A DNA stretch of 18,517 nt from the NCBI GenBank assembly GCA_011800805.1, contig MPNW01000521.1:147628-166144 (forward strand), given 5' to 3'. Numbering within the stretch: the first letter of the stretch is position 1; the number at the start of each line of letters is the position of its first letter. Under the pieces are notes generated by a model. That model saw only the letters and a list, made by a program, of their open reading frames with translations, was not told where the DNA came from and did not search any database. This DNA is from Hirudo medicinalis (taxonomy: Eukaryota > Annelida > Clitellata > Hirudinida > Hirudinidae). Positions 8,243 to 16,227 of the stretch are shown piece after piece. Both the position numbers and the translations under genes were made by a program.

Positions 8243-8571
8243 TAGCCAAATGCCTCACCACCTAATTAGTAGCATGCATGAATGAATTAAGAAGATTCCC
8301 ACAGTCTCTATCTAACTGCAGCCAAGGGAACAGTACTGGCAGAATTAAAAGGGAAAGAAGACCCTGTTGGAGCCCTAGGGCGCAATTGAAATACCATTGC
8401 TTTTGTTGTTTCTTTACTTCGCACTGCTCCCATATCTTGGCTGTCCTCATGATGGCTCATGATCCACTAAGAAAACAGTGTCAGGTGGGGAGTTTGACTG
8501 TAAAAAAAATTAATTCAGGTGTCATGGGCTTCTGTTGGTCATCGTCGGCTCCAATGGCCACTTAATGCAAA

Positions 8572-8602
<31 letters not shown>

Positions 8603-8647
8603 ATGAAGAAATTCAAAGAAGCGCGGGTAAACGGCAGGAGTAACTAT
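8243..8647 (+). rRNA. 28S rRNA pseudogene, permuted (downstream half then upstream half)
   Basis: It starts exactly at the R2 site with TAGCCAAATGCCTCACC and follows the 28S downstream sequence, with many changes, to about 8370 (GGGAAAGAAGACCCTGTTG). Further 28S text follows with gaps: GAAATACCATTGCTTTTG near 8388 and GTGTCAGGTGGGGAGTTTG near 8477. From 8563 the sequence is 28S from just upstream of the R2 site (TGATTTCTGCCCAGTGCTC, then GCGCGGGTAAACGGC), ending at TAACTAT (8647), 13 bases short of the R2 cleavage point. The order is circularly permuted relative to a real 28S gene, so most of an rDNA unit is missing between the halves. Confidence 0.88.
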
Positions 8648-9473
8648 TGTGGGTACTTAATCTGGGATCACAAATTGTGGGATATGGATACTTAACAGGA
8701 GGTATTAGATTTGAGCTCCAGAAGTTTATAGTATTAAGTTTCCCAGTCATTAGGTGAGTTTTAAATCATTTATAACTTATAATAAAAGATTTTTGTTTGT
8801 TGACTGGGAAACCACAAAGATGCAATTAAAAATTGAAATAATTTAGGTCTGCATTCCATCAGAAATTGTTGTCAACTTAGCAAGAAGAATAAAGTATAAA
8901 ATAAAGCAGAATAAACCATTAAATCAGCATCACGCAACACTGCTCGTAAGACCAATGCAAAATAAAACACATGAAGAGGAACATGCATAAGAACGATCCA
9001 TTTCTGAGATCACCAATTTAAATCCACATTAGCTATTGTTCAAACAAACTGCTATGTAGATTACTTTACTTTACAGAGGAGCCTCCTTTGCCTGCAATAT
9101 TGAGCATGAATCTGGCACAAAATCACCAGATACATTGTGCTTTTTTCATCTTGTTTTAGTTCAAGTGGCTTATGATAAGTTAATGCATCTTTATTGTGTT
9201 AATATAGCTCTGAGGTTAATGAAACAAAGTGTAAAATAATTAAAGTTCTATATCTCAAACAGAAAATTAAAGTGATGGTTCACTATTGCAGTGTATTGCA
9301 GTGTGATATGGATGGAGCTGAAAAGTTGGCAAATGCCTCCATTAATCCAACAGCAAGAACAGTGTATTATCTACATGATTTGTGGAGGAAGGAGCACTTT
9401 GGAGCTCATGAAATGAGCATTTTTGTTTGCTAACAACAGTTTGGGCATTTTGTAGCAATAAAGGTGATGTATA
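8648..9473 (+). mobile_element. 826-bp non-coding insert at an R2 site (candidate R2-derived element)
   Basis: This segment lies between the 28S upstream half ending at 8647 and a 28S downstream half starting TAGTCAAATGCC at 9474. Its 3' edge is therefore exactly the R2 3' junction, while its 5' edge has lost the last 13 bases of 28S, as small target deletions at R2 5' ends do. It has no long ORF and no RT motif, is AT-rich and has no poly(A) tail. It contains a 12-nt inverted repeat near its 5' end. It could be a 5'-truncated R2 consisting of 3' UTR, or a short non-autonomous element moved by R2 proteins. Confidence 0.6.
8738..8812. repeat. 12-nt perfect inverted repeat in the 826-bp insert
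   Basis: GTTTCCCAGTCA at 8738-8749 is the exact reverse complement of TGACTGGGAAAC at 8801-8812. The transcript could form a stem with a 51-nt loop. It lies about 90 bases inside the 5' edge of the insert. Function unknown. Confidence 0.7.
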
Positions 9474-9561
9474 TAGTCAAATGCCTCGTCATCTAATTAG
9501 TGACGAGCATGAATGAATTTCTGCCTAGTGCTCTGAATGTCAACATGAAGAAATTCAAAAG

Positions 9562-9598
<37 letters not shown>

Positions 9599-9602
9599 GA
9601 GG
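9474..9602 (+). rRNA. 28S rRNA mini-unit, downstream 42 nt fused to upstream 87 nt
   Basis: TAGTCAAATGCCTCGTCATC and the following bases to about 9515 are the 28S sequence just after the R2 site. From about 9516 (AATTTCTGCCTAGTGCTC) to 9602 (ACTCTCTTGAGG) it is the 28S sequence just before the R2 site. The halves join in the reverse of the natural order at a GAATG/AATG microhomology. The upstream half is nearly intact and ends precisely at the R2 cleavage position, where the next R2 begins. Confidence 0.93.
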
Positions 9603-9648
9603 GAATTATGGACGATTTGGATACCACTCGTTCCCGTGTTCCCTCAAT
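9596..9648 (+). promoter_or_regulatory. Possible HDV-like ribozyme stem across the 28S/R2 5' junction
   Basis: TTGAGGGAA (9598-9606), spanning the junction, is the perfect complement of TTCCCTCAA about 32 bases later. R2 transcripts are known to be freed from the 28S co-transcript by an HDV-like ribozyme whose first helix starts at or near this junction. The spacing fits that first helix. A short ATGG/CCAT pairing could be the second helix, but I could not fit a convincing full double-pseudoknot. The later helices are unproven. Confidence 0.35.
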
Positions 9649-9977
9649 TTCGGCGCCCATGACGGTACCTGAATTTGGAGCACATCCAGAGTGTGTCCAT
9701 AGCAGCGGGAAATGTCCCTAGTTCAACTATACCCCCACGCGGTTCCCCTGGAACCACCTGACGAAATATGTTGAATGACCCACTGCTGAGGGCGGATAGG
9801 AACGCAATAGGCTGTGGAATCCGACCACAGGCTGATCCAGTGGCATGGACAGCCGAATTCGGTAATCACGTCGAGTGAACCCTCTGCAGGGGGTTCAGAG
9901 GAAGGAGATGATCATGGGACTGTCAGTGAGTCTGCTGGTGTCGATCATTACTTGGAAGCCAGGTAACTTAATGACTA
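9603..9977 (+). other. R2 (plus strand) 5' UTR and unread N-terminal start
   Basis: About 375 bases between the 28S junction and the first long R2 frame. Stops occur in all frames. No C2H2 finger could be read here, although R2 proteins should carry one or more fingers before the Myb-like domain. Either decay has destroyed it or it lies in one of the short frames I could not join. Confidence 0.5.
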
Positions 9978-10574
9978 GTGGTGGTGTTCGAAAGGAACCT
10001 GTGGCTTGCAGCACCTGCGGTCAGTGATTCCCTGGGAAGTATCAATGAGAACCTCCAAAGGTTTTTTACCCCCAGTGCTCTTTGGATGCCATCAAATCCC
10101 ACGGAAGAGGAGAAAAATGTAAAGGATATGTCCTTCAACATAGACAGGCTCTTTGGGAGGGTGGGTCCCCACATTCGACTGGAGTGGTCAGATACTTCTC
10201 CTGCTGCCATGAATAGCAATGATCCACGGCTTTGGGACATTCTAGCTGAGAAGGAACGTGACTTTTCATGGTCACTTAGACTGCCAATGCTCACCTTGCT
10301 CAGCTATTGCCTGAGATACCCCATGATATGCTTAATCATATCAAGGGCAAGGAAAACAAAGGGGTATAAAGGTGTACTTACAAAAATGCGTGAAAGGGGT
10401 CTGGCCCCTGTGATTGAACAGCCTATTTTAGTCCAACCAGAAAGTGCACCTTTGAGCAAATGCAGCATTACAGTCGGAAATAGAGATAGCTGGAAACCCA
10501 TTGCCGAAGCTGAAATTGCTGTTGAGGGAGCACGTTACATAAATTTGGCGACCAGGTTAGGCACAAGACCCTGA
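9978..10574 (+). pseudogene. R2 (plus strand) N-terminal region, Myb-linked segment
   Basis: The longest frame is 198 codons, but the R2-like signal is spread over two frames. One reads QLLPEIPHDMLNHIKGK near 10303-10355. After a one-base shift it continues as RKTKGYKGVLTKMRERG, the '.IKGKRK...Y' pattern that ends the Myb-like region of R2 proteins. The preceding Myb tryptophan motif is not clearly readable. This region should bind target DNA in the intact protein. The call rests on that motif and on position between the 5' junction and the RT. Confidence 0.55.
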
Positions 10575-11059
10575 TCCGGAAAACAAGACTCATACAAGAG
10601 TCTGTTGGGGGGAAATCCGGTGCCAGTCACGTGCGGCCGGTCCTAGGTCTGCGTCGCCTGAAAACCGTCAAAGGGTCCTTGTCCCAGAAATGGAGTGGAC
10701 TCCCATGGGGAGGGAGTCACTGGAGATCAGAATGTTGGACAAATGATGGAGAACGGCGAACCGTGCCTCTATAAGATGAACCGTCCTCTACAAGGACCGA
10801 AGGCACATCTGTTAGTTCCTCTGATGGAGTGGAACGGAGTGGGGATTTGTTCTTCGGAATGGCCAGCAATTACACCTCGACTTGGAGTTGCTTCGGCTCC
10901 TAGAACTTGGAGAAGAGGTGACCGTGCGTGGTATCATCATTGCAGAATACCAGCAATGGTTTGCTGGCCGTTTCGGGAGGGCCTCTGCCTAAACAGGGGC
11001 ATGCCTCAAATGCCGCAGGCCACATGGCGTCCCATTCCCTGACTCGGCACGGTTCCAGA
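10575..11059 (+). pseudogene. R2 (plus strand) linker between N-terminal region and RT
   Basis: Frames at 10695-11042 and 10928-11176 overlap here and neither gives a recognised domain. The end of the region runs into ARHGSRKAQQKINY-like protein just before the RT. It is assigned to R2 by position only. Confidence 0.4.
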
Positions 11060-12260
11060 AAGGCACAGCAGAAGATCAACTATGACAACTTCAGGCCCTT
11101 TACAAAAAGGGTCCTAAGGTTTGCGCAAGGGCTATTTTTGAGGGGGGAACGGCAATGCGGAGGAATTGACTGCTGATATGACCCGATACTGGGCGGAGGT
11201 GTGCATGACCGTTGAAAAGGTGAAAACCAGCCTCAAAGGAATAAATGACGGAGCCCCTGGGCCTGATGGTGTAAAGAAGGAGGATCTTCAGAAGGTCCCT
11301 CTCTTGGAGTTAACAGCCCATATGAACCTATGGTTGGCGACCGGGGTTCCCCCGGATGCTTTTCTAGAGGGTGATGTGACATTCGTTCCCAAGACAAAAG
11401 AACCTAAAGACCCGGGTGATATGACATTCATTCGCAAGACAAAGGAACCTAAAGACCCGGGTGATTTCCATCCGATAACGTTGGGGTCAGTCAGTCGTTA
11501 TGTGGGCTTTCCACCATGTACTTGCCAAGAGGCTTGCGGGGAGTTGGCCACTCTTAGAACGCCAGAAAGCTTTCCTCCAAGGAGATGGACTTGCGGACAC
11601 GGACAACATATTGTTGCTTCGATCGGTGATAGACTATCACAAGGAGAAGTTCAAGGGACTGAATGTCACCTTCAAGGATGTCTCCAAGGCATTCGACTCG
11701 GTATCCCACCACTCAAACGTTCTTGCGGCTAGGGCCCCTCCTCAGGTATCTCAGCAACCTATGTAGGGAGAACACAGTGCGTCTCAAGTGGGCTGACTCG
11801 ATGAGTAGAAGGTTGGGAGGGGTGTTCGGGCTGACCCCCTGTCGCCAATCCTGTTCAACGGTGTCATGGACTGGGTTCTCTCGGCCCTTGACCCGGGGAT
11901 GGGGTGGAGGCGGGAGGTTCAAAGGCAAACCATCTGCCTTTGCGGACGACATTATTCTCCTCACTCGTACCCGACTCGATATGTCTAAAATATTCAGACA
12001 GCTAAGCCAATCGCTTGAGAGTGTAGGGTTGATGTTGAACGCCAAGAAGTGTGCCAGTCATTCAATTGTGGGTGTTGTGAAGTCCAAAACGTGGTACTGT
12101 GATCCCACGAGCTACCTTGTTGATCGTGGAACCGAAGTGAGGGCATGTCTGTTGATGGTTGGTCTAAATATTTGGGGAATAGGATGGGCTTGGGTGATTA
12201 AGGATCTCTTCGAGAGAAGTTTCACTTCGAGTTCAATGCCCTCAATGCAGCTCCTTTAAA
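11060..12260 (+). pseudogene. R2 (plus strand) reverse transcriptase domain (broken)
   Basis: Read through several frames, the order is: QQKINYDNFRP; LYKKGPKVCARAIFEGG; MTRYWAEVC; LKGINDGAPGPDGVKKEDL (RT entry); HMNLWLATGVPPDAFLEG; FHPITLGSV; VLAKRLAGSWPLLERQKAFL; motif A VTFKDVSKAFDSVSH; a damaged motif B reading GVRADPLSPILFNGVMDWVL (canonical GVRQGDP, so bases are lost); and motif C AFADDIILLT near 11936-11965. The RT copies the R2 RNA onto nicked 28S DNA. Frameshifts fall near 11150, 11490, 11730 and 11920, and an in-frame 15-codon duplication lies at 11373-11462. The catalytic aspartates remain. Confidence 0.9.
11373..11462 (+). repeat. 45-nt tandem duplication inside the RT fingers
   Basis: Two adjacent 45-nt units (11373-11417 and 11418-11462), differing at four positions, encode DVTFVPKTKEPKDPG and DMTFIRKTKEPKDPG. 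The duplication is in frame and doubles the 'iPKt' fingers motif that occurs once in R2 RTs and once in the two minus-strand copies (AIPKVPNSTDP, LIPKTSNPTDP). Confidence 0.92.
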
Positions 12261-12403
12261 ACTTCATCAGCGCATGCACATTCTGAGGCTTTACTTTATT
12301 CTTCGGTTTGTCCACCTTTTCACGTTTGAAAAGGTATACCTCACGTGGCTTAAGGCTCTCGATGAACGTATAAGGGGCCGTGTGAGACACTAGCTCCCAA
12401 AAG

Positions 12404-12781
12404 ATGCGATTGTCCCATTTTTCCATAGTCAGTGTGCAGACGGTGGGTTGGGGATTACTTGCCTTCGCAAGTGGATTCCCATCTTATGTGAGGAACGGGC
12501 AAAGAATCTCCTGGTCTTCGCCAGAAGTGATCAGTTTCTTAGCCAAAGAAGCCAAATGGTATGCCTTCGAGAATGTGATGGGGATTGCACAGGCCAGCAG
12601 TTCCGGTAATCCAGGTGCCGAAATATCACGGAATTTCGCACTGGCAATGTACTGTAACACCATCGATTGGAAGGAGCTCCCAACTCGAGTGGATGGATAC
12701 TGGATGGCAAAGCGCACATGCCAGCTAATCAGTATGTGTCGTGTATCCAGGTTCGGGCAGGTACATTATACACCAATGTAA
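12404..12781 (+). pseudogene. R2 (plus strand) thumb and post-RT region
   Basis: In the R2 frame this stretch reads CADGGLGITCLRKWIPIL and then CEERAKNLLVF (about 12434-12510). This is the same DGGLGI motif as in both minus-strand copies, one frame away from the longest open frame listed here. Further on, the frame at 12667 gives PANQYVSCIQVRAGTL and YTNVRTLRGRP, the R2-type 'YI..I..R...L.T..R..RGRP' segment leading into the zinc knuckle. Interval 12261-12403 contains decayed linker sequence without a clear motif. Confidence 0.75.
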
Positions 12782-13234
12782 GAACCTTGAGGGGTCGGCC
12801 CCAAACCATCACCTTGTGTGTAGTGGAAAATTGCAATGGAAAAAAAGCGGTGTCGCACATCATTCAGAAGTGCAAAAGGACAAAAGGGGCCACGTTTAGA
12901 AAGACATAACGCAATTATGCAGGGCATCTCCAGGAAACTGGAGGAGCTAGGCTGGAATGTGGTTATGATCCCTGTGATAGGAGGCTACTTGGTGCTGGAC
13001 CTGGTTGCATGGCTGGCTGAAGGCCGGACTCTTGTGTGTGATGCCACAGTGGTATCCGACTTGGCATGCTTAAAGACAGTGTACGATATTAAGGTCGCAA
13101 AGTACGATGTCCCGTGCATCCATCATTGGCTGAGACCACTGTCCCTTCCCGGTGTGCCTCAGATCGGCGCCCCCGCCAAGGTATATGTTACACCATGGCA
13201 TATGTTACACCATGGAGGGGAGCCTCTGCAATGA
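12782..13234 (+). pseudogene. R2 (plus strand) zinc knuckle and restriction-like endonuclease
   Basis: The knuckle reads CVVENCNGKKAVSHIIQKC at about 12818-12873, a CCHC pattern. After one frameshift near 12899 the frame continues with RHNAIMQ and the endonuclease. In the 132-codon frame starting at 12836, D55 lies in YLVLDLVAW (the usual PD is LD here), D69 lies in TLVCDATVVSD, and K86 or K89 in IKVAKYD. The two acids are 14 residues apart, as in R2 endonucleases. The domain nicks the 28S site. Apart from P-to-L next to D55 the catalytic set survives, unlike copy 1. The frame is then disturbed by a 17-nt duplication at 13182-13215. Confidence 0.88.
13182..13215 (+). repeat. 17-nt tandem duplication near the end of the R2 ORF
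   Basis: Two adjacent units, TATATGTTACACCATGG and CATATGTTACACCATGG, differ at one base. Because 17 is not a multiple of three, the duplication shifts the reading frame in the C-terminal tail. It looks like replication slippage. Confidence 0.9.
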
Positions 13235-13915
13235 GACCTATAGGGAGTTGAGGCAGATGGGATTCCCTCGGGGACTGGTGGAGTGCTTCCAGATCAGGGT
13301 TTTTATGGGACGGGTACTGCACTTGGTCATTCTACAAGGGTTCAACCTGGAGAGAAACTGGGTATGCGAGGAGAGGGAGGTTGGCCCATGAACGACAGGA
13401 AAGAGGAGTGACCTAGCGGTCATAATGTGCACTATCCCATGGGTCTGGCGGTTATCCTGGTCCTTCCCTCTTCGGAGGGTTTGATGTTCATATACCATGG
13501 GAGGAGGTAGTCCTGCTCATAGAGACCTAGAGGGAGTTGGGGGCAGGTTCTGCTTCTTCTGGGAGATAGGAGGACTGCGGCTGGTTGTGGGGCTCTGTAC
13601 TTGGCTCACAGTTGAGCCAGTGACCTGGGGCCCTTCAGGCAGGTGGAGTGTGAAGCATTGGCAGTATCATGGTACTCTGGACCCTACACAATGGTGTCGA
13701 AAAATAGTAATTGGGCGCAAAGAATGATGTGGCTGCCGCAATGCCCCAGTTCATTGTTCTGAGCCGAGAACAGGCATACGTCAGGGCTAGCGATAATCCA
13801 AAACTCAGGTGCTAAAGCACCAGTAGTGTGGGTCGAGTTTGTAGGCTAGTAGGTGGACAGTGGGACTGATCTGTACTGCTGGTGCAGGTGAAAAATTCTC
13901 GTAAGAGAAAGGTAC
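13235..13915 (+). other. R2 (plus strand) C-terminal tail and 3' UTR
   Basis: About 680 bases after the endonuclease, without a long R2-like frame. The part around 13335-13420 matches the scrap at 5304-5395 on the minus strand. A region near 13484-13548 (CCATGGGAGGAGG, then GAGACCTAGAGGGAGTTG) repeats the sequence near 13196-13255 (CCATGGAGGGGAG, then GAGACCTATAGGGAGTTG). This marks an old direct duplication of about 60 bases. The 3' end abuts 28S TAGCC at 13916. The 3' UTR would be the RNA recognised by the R2 protein. Confidence 0.6.
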
Positions 13916-14029
13916 TAGCCAAATGCCTCATCATCTAATTAGTGACGTGCATGAATGGATTAACGAGATTCCCACTGTCCCTATCTACTATCTAGCGAAA
14001 CCAAGGGAACAGGCTTGGCAGAATTAACT

Positions 14030-14065
<36 letters not shown>

Positions 14066-14090
14066 ACTTTGTGAAGAGACAACGAGTGGG
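13916..14090 (+). rRNA. 28S rRNA gene fragment, downstream of the R2 site (pseudogene)
   Basis: It starts TAGCCAAATGCCTCATCATC and follows the 28S downstream sequence through CACTGTCCCTATCTACTATC and GACCCTGTTGAGCTTGACTC to GTCCGACTTTGTGAAGAG. It has small changes, including loss of six bases in the AAACCACAGCCAAGG region. The match fades at about 14090. It gives the 3' flank of the R2 at 9603-13915 and is the best-preserved downstream half in the window. Confidence 0.94.
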
Positions 14091-14099
14091 TCCGTACCA

Positions 14100-14265
14100 A
14101 AGCATGGAATAAAAAGGAGCATCAATCTGATTGCTATCCCGGACGTTCAACTGGCGCTGAAGAAGCTATTACAACATAACAAAGGTCTTAAGAAGCTTAA
14201 TGACGCGCTCCCAGGTTTGGATGGTCATACTCACATTTTCAAAATGAATCTCCTGCTTTTTTTTT
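14100..14265 (+). pseudogene. RT-entry fragment of another R2-like element
   Basis: The frame starting at 14046 continues past the 28S match and reads IAIPDVQLALKKLLQHNKG then LKKLNDALPGLDGHTHIFK. The PG.DG pattern preceded by a helix is the RT entry motif, reading INDGAPGPDGVK in the plus-strand R2 and STAPGIDGFLK in minus-strand copy 2. The similarity ends around 14245 in a T-rich stretch. It is short, so it could be chance. Its position next to 28S makes an R2 remnant the better explanation. Confidence 0.4.
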
Positions 14266-15385
14266 ACATTAGAGCACCATTTTATGTGCAGATTCCAATC
14301 AAATTTACAGATAGCTTCCATCTAAAATAAATCACAATAAATCAGTTCATACAATTTCATTCACTTTAACACCTGTTCTACAATACTTTGGTCTAGGTGT
14401 TGGTATTAGTACCACTATTTATATCCCATCACCGAAATTCTTTGAATAACAATATTTTACAAGTCAAATTAAACTGACAATAAAAATTTGATAACAAAGA
14501 GGAACAAAAATGATCAGCATAATCTACATGTGGCTTTTGTTGGTTAACATTCTTATTTCTCATAACCTCGCAACTAACAAAGTGGCTGCCTGGCAAGCAC
14601 TAAAATGTTCTGAATCCTAATCACCTATGTATTTGCAAGATGTTTACACAACCAAAAGCTCCTAACAAAGTAGTAAAACTACTCAAATTCAAAATTCCAA
14701 CAAAATGCTAATTGAAGTGCAAGAAACGCCTACTGCGCCTCCGTTACGCAATTCAATAGCGCTTAGCACAAGACGAACCAAAGATGAAACTAAATATTCA
14801 TCAAATCTAAATGAAGCATTCTCACCTTATGTTTGAGTTTTAAAATAAATCTCAGCAATTAAGAATTGACAGGCCTCAAAACAACACACCAACCAGGTAA
14901 GGTTTTCTGGAAGCCATAACGGAGACCACATTTTTTGCTTCCAAATTAATACACCACTACTCTCGACCGACAAAATGTAGAACCAAAATAGGCTTAAAAG
15001 TTTAATTGCGCTTCGAAAAGGCAATTTGAACCAAATTCCTCACAACACTGTCAAACTCAACCCCTCATCGTCAGCAAAGCCGAGACCCGACTCCGACATG
15101 ATGCAATACTATTTGTAAGGTTGTAAGACTAGGCCTGTCTAGGTCACTTAGTATTTTAGGCCAATAAATCATTATTATTCGTTAAATTTAAATTTATAAA
15201 CCAATTAAATTAGTTAACTAGCTGATTAAAAATTAAAAACATTTTACATTAAATATTAATAAATATATTTCACGTAAACAATATTTCTTTCGAATTTAAT
15301 AAATTTCTTAATAAAAATGTTACATTATATTTACGTTATTAGAGTTTGTTAATTTATCTTTTTTTTTATTTCGAATAAAGTTTTG
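14266..15385. other. AT-rich spacer without a supported gene
   Basis: No RT, 28S or helicase sequence is seen. A GC-richer spot near 15050-15105 encodes on the minus strand ATG followed by SESGLGFADDEGLSLTVL and a stop. It might be a first coding exon, since a GTTGAGT donor-like site lies inside it, but nothing else supports a gene. The minus-strand 65-codon ORF at 14827-15024 shows no motif and is probably chance. Confidence 0.4.
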
Positions 15386-15392
15386 CTTATTG

Positions 15393-16227
15393 ACATGTCT
15401 TGCAACCAAAATATCAAATTAACAATAAAAAATATAAAAATGCTATGTCAAAAAAATGTTTTAATTTGTGGTGTCCATTCGATTAATGTCGCAAATTGTG
15501 ACTAACCAATGTTTCATAACCATTAAATTGCTCAGATAGCTCTCGTTGTTGAATAACAGTGATAGTGAAGTTTTAAATCCTAATTTAAAAAAAAATTTTA
15601 AACTAAATTTTACAAAGTAACAATATAAATTTATCAAATAATAAAGCATTGAAAATGAGCTATCGATTTGATTAATAAATCAGTGGAATTGGAAATAAAA
15701 ATAATCGTGAACAATGGAAGAGGACCTCAAATACATATTATATATATGTATAAGGATCTAGCAATAAATTGTAAACAAGACAAGCAGAAAGCCGCAAGGT
15801 ATCCTATTATAATATACGAAGTAGAAGATGGTGAATTAGAATAGTAATTATTGCGACCACTCCATCCAAACAGAAATCCCAGAATTGTAAAAGATGTAAT
15901 TCGAATTTTGTAATTTGTTGCTCAGGTACGGAGGGTTTCACGCAAAAACATGTTAAGTTAAAGGTTATCGGTAAGGTCAGGTATTAGGCTTAATAGCGGT
16001 TCGCTTTTCGAGAATTTTGGTTCTGTTTAAAAAACACGATGCACGCAGTTTCGATTGAAGGTAAACTGGAAAAGACTTCGCCGATTTGGTTTTGCTCCGT
16101 TTCGGCGTTTAACCGCATCAATCTTCAACAATTTGGCAAATTAAAACATTTTTTTTGACACAATATTTTGTAAACACAATGTTTATATTTTTTATTGTTA
16201 ATTTGATATTTTGGTTGCGAGTGACAT
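15393..16227. repeat. Foldback inverted repeat, about 835 bp
   Basis: The 37 bases at 15402-15438 are the perfect reverse complement of 16182-16218. A second block, 15446-15468, pairs with 16137-16160 with one gap. On the right arm about 19 extra bases lie between the blocks. Outside the perfect core the arms continue imperfectly (GACATGTC against GACATATC on the opposite strand). Interior sequence has no transposase-like ORF. This is the form of a MITE or foldback DNA transposon. Target duplications could not be identified with confidence. Confidence 0.7.

Larger units (their letters stand above)
9603..13915 (+). mobile_element. R2: R2 retrotransposon, nearly full length but decayed
   Basis: This 4,313-bp insertion lies exactly between the two halves of the 28S R2 site: CTTGAGG to 9602 and TAGCC from 13916. 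Length, site and the order of N-terminal region, RT, zinc knuckle and restriction-like endonuclease all match R2. The coding region is split by at least six frameshifts and several stops, and contains two internal duplications. It is a different subfamily from both minus-strand copies: the RT motif A region reads NVTFKDVSKAFDSVSH and motif C AFADDIILL. There is no poly(A) tail; the 3' end is GAGAAAGGTAC. Confidence 0.95.

Noticed and set aside
8278..8565. Plus-strand ORF of 95 codons and its minus-strand partner
   Set aside because: Both lie in 28S-derived sequence.
9500..9721. Plus-strand ORF of 73 codons
   Set aside because: Its first 35 codons are a translation of 28S rRNA sequence and it crosses the R2 junction, so it is not a gene.
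9968..10294. Minus-strand 108-codon ORF
   Set aside because: Antisense to the R2 N-terminal region; no motif.
1..14090. A functional rDNA unit
   Set aside because: 28S pieces are short, permuted, mutated and in two orientations, with no 18S, 5.8S or long 28S stretches.
14827..15024. Minus-strand 65-codon ORF
   Set aside because: Hydrophobic and aromatic-rich composition typical of translated AT-rich DNA, with no family signal.
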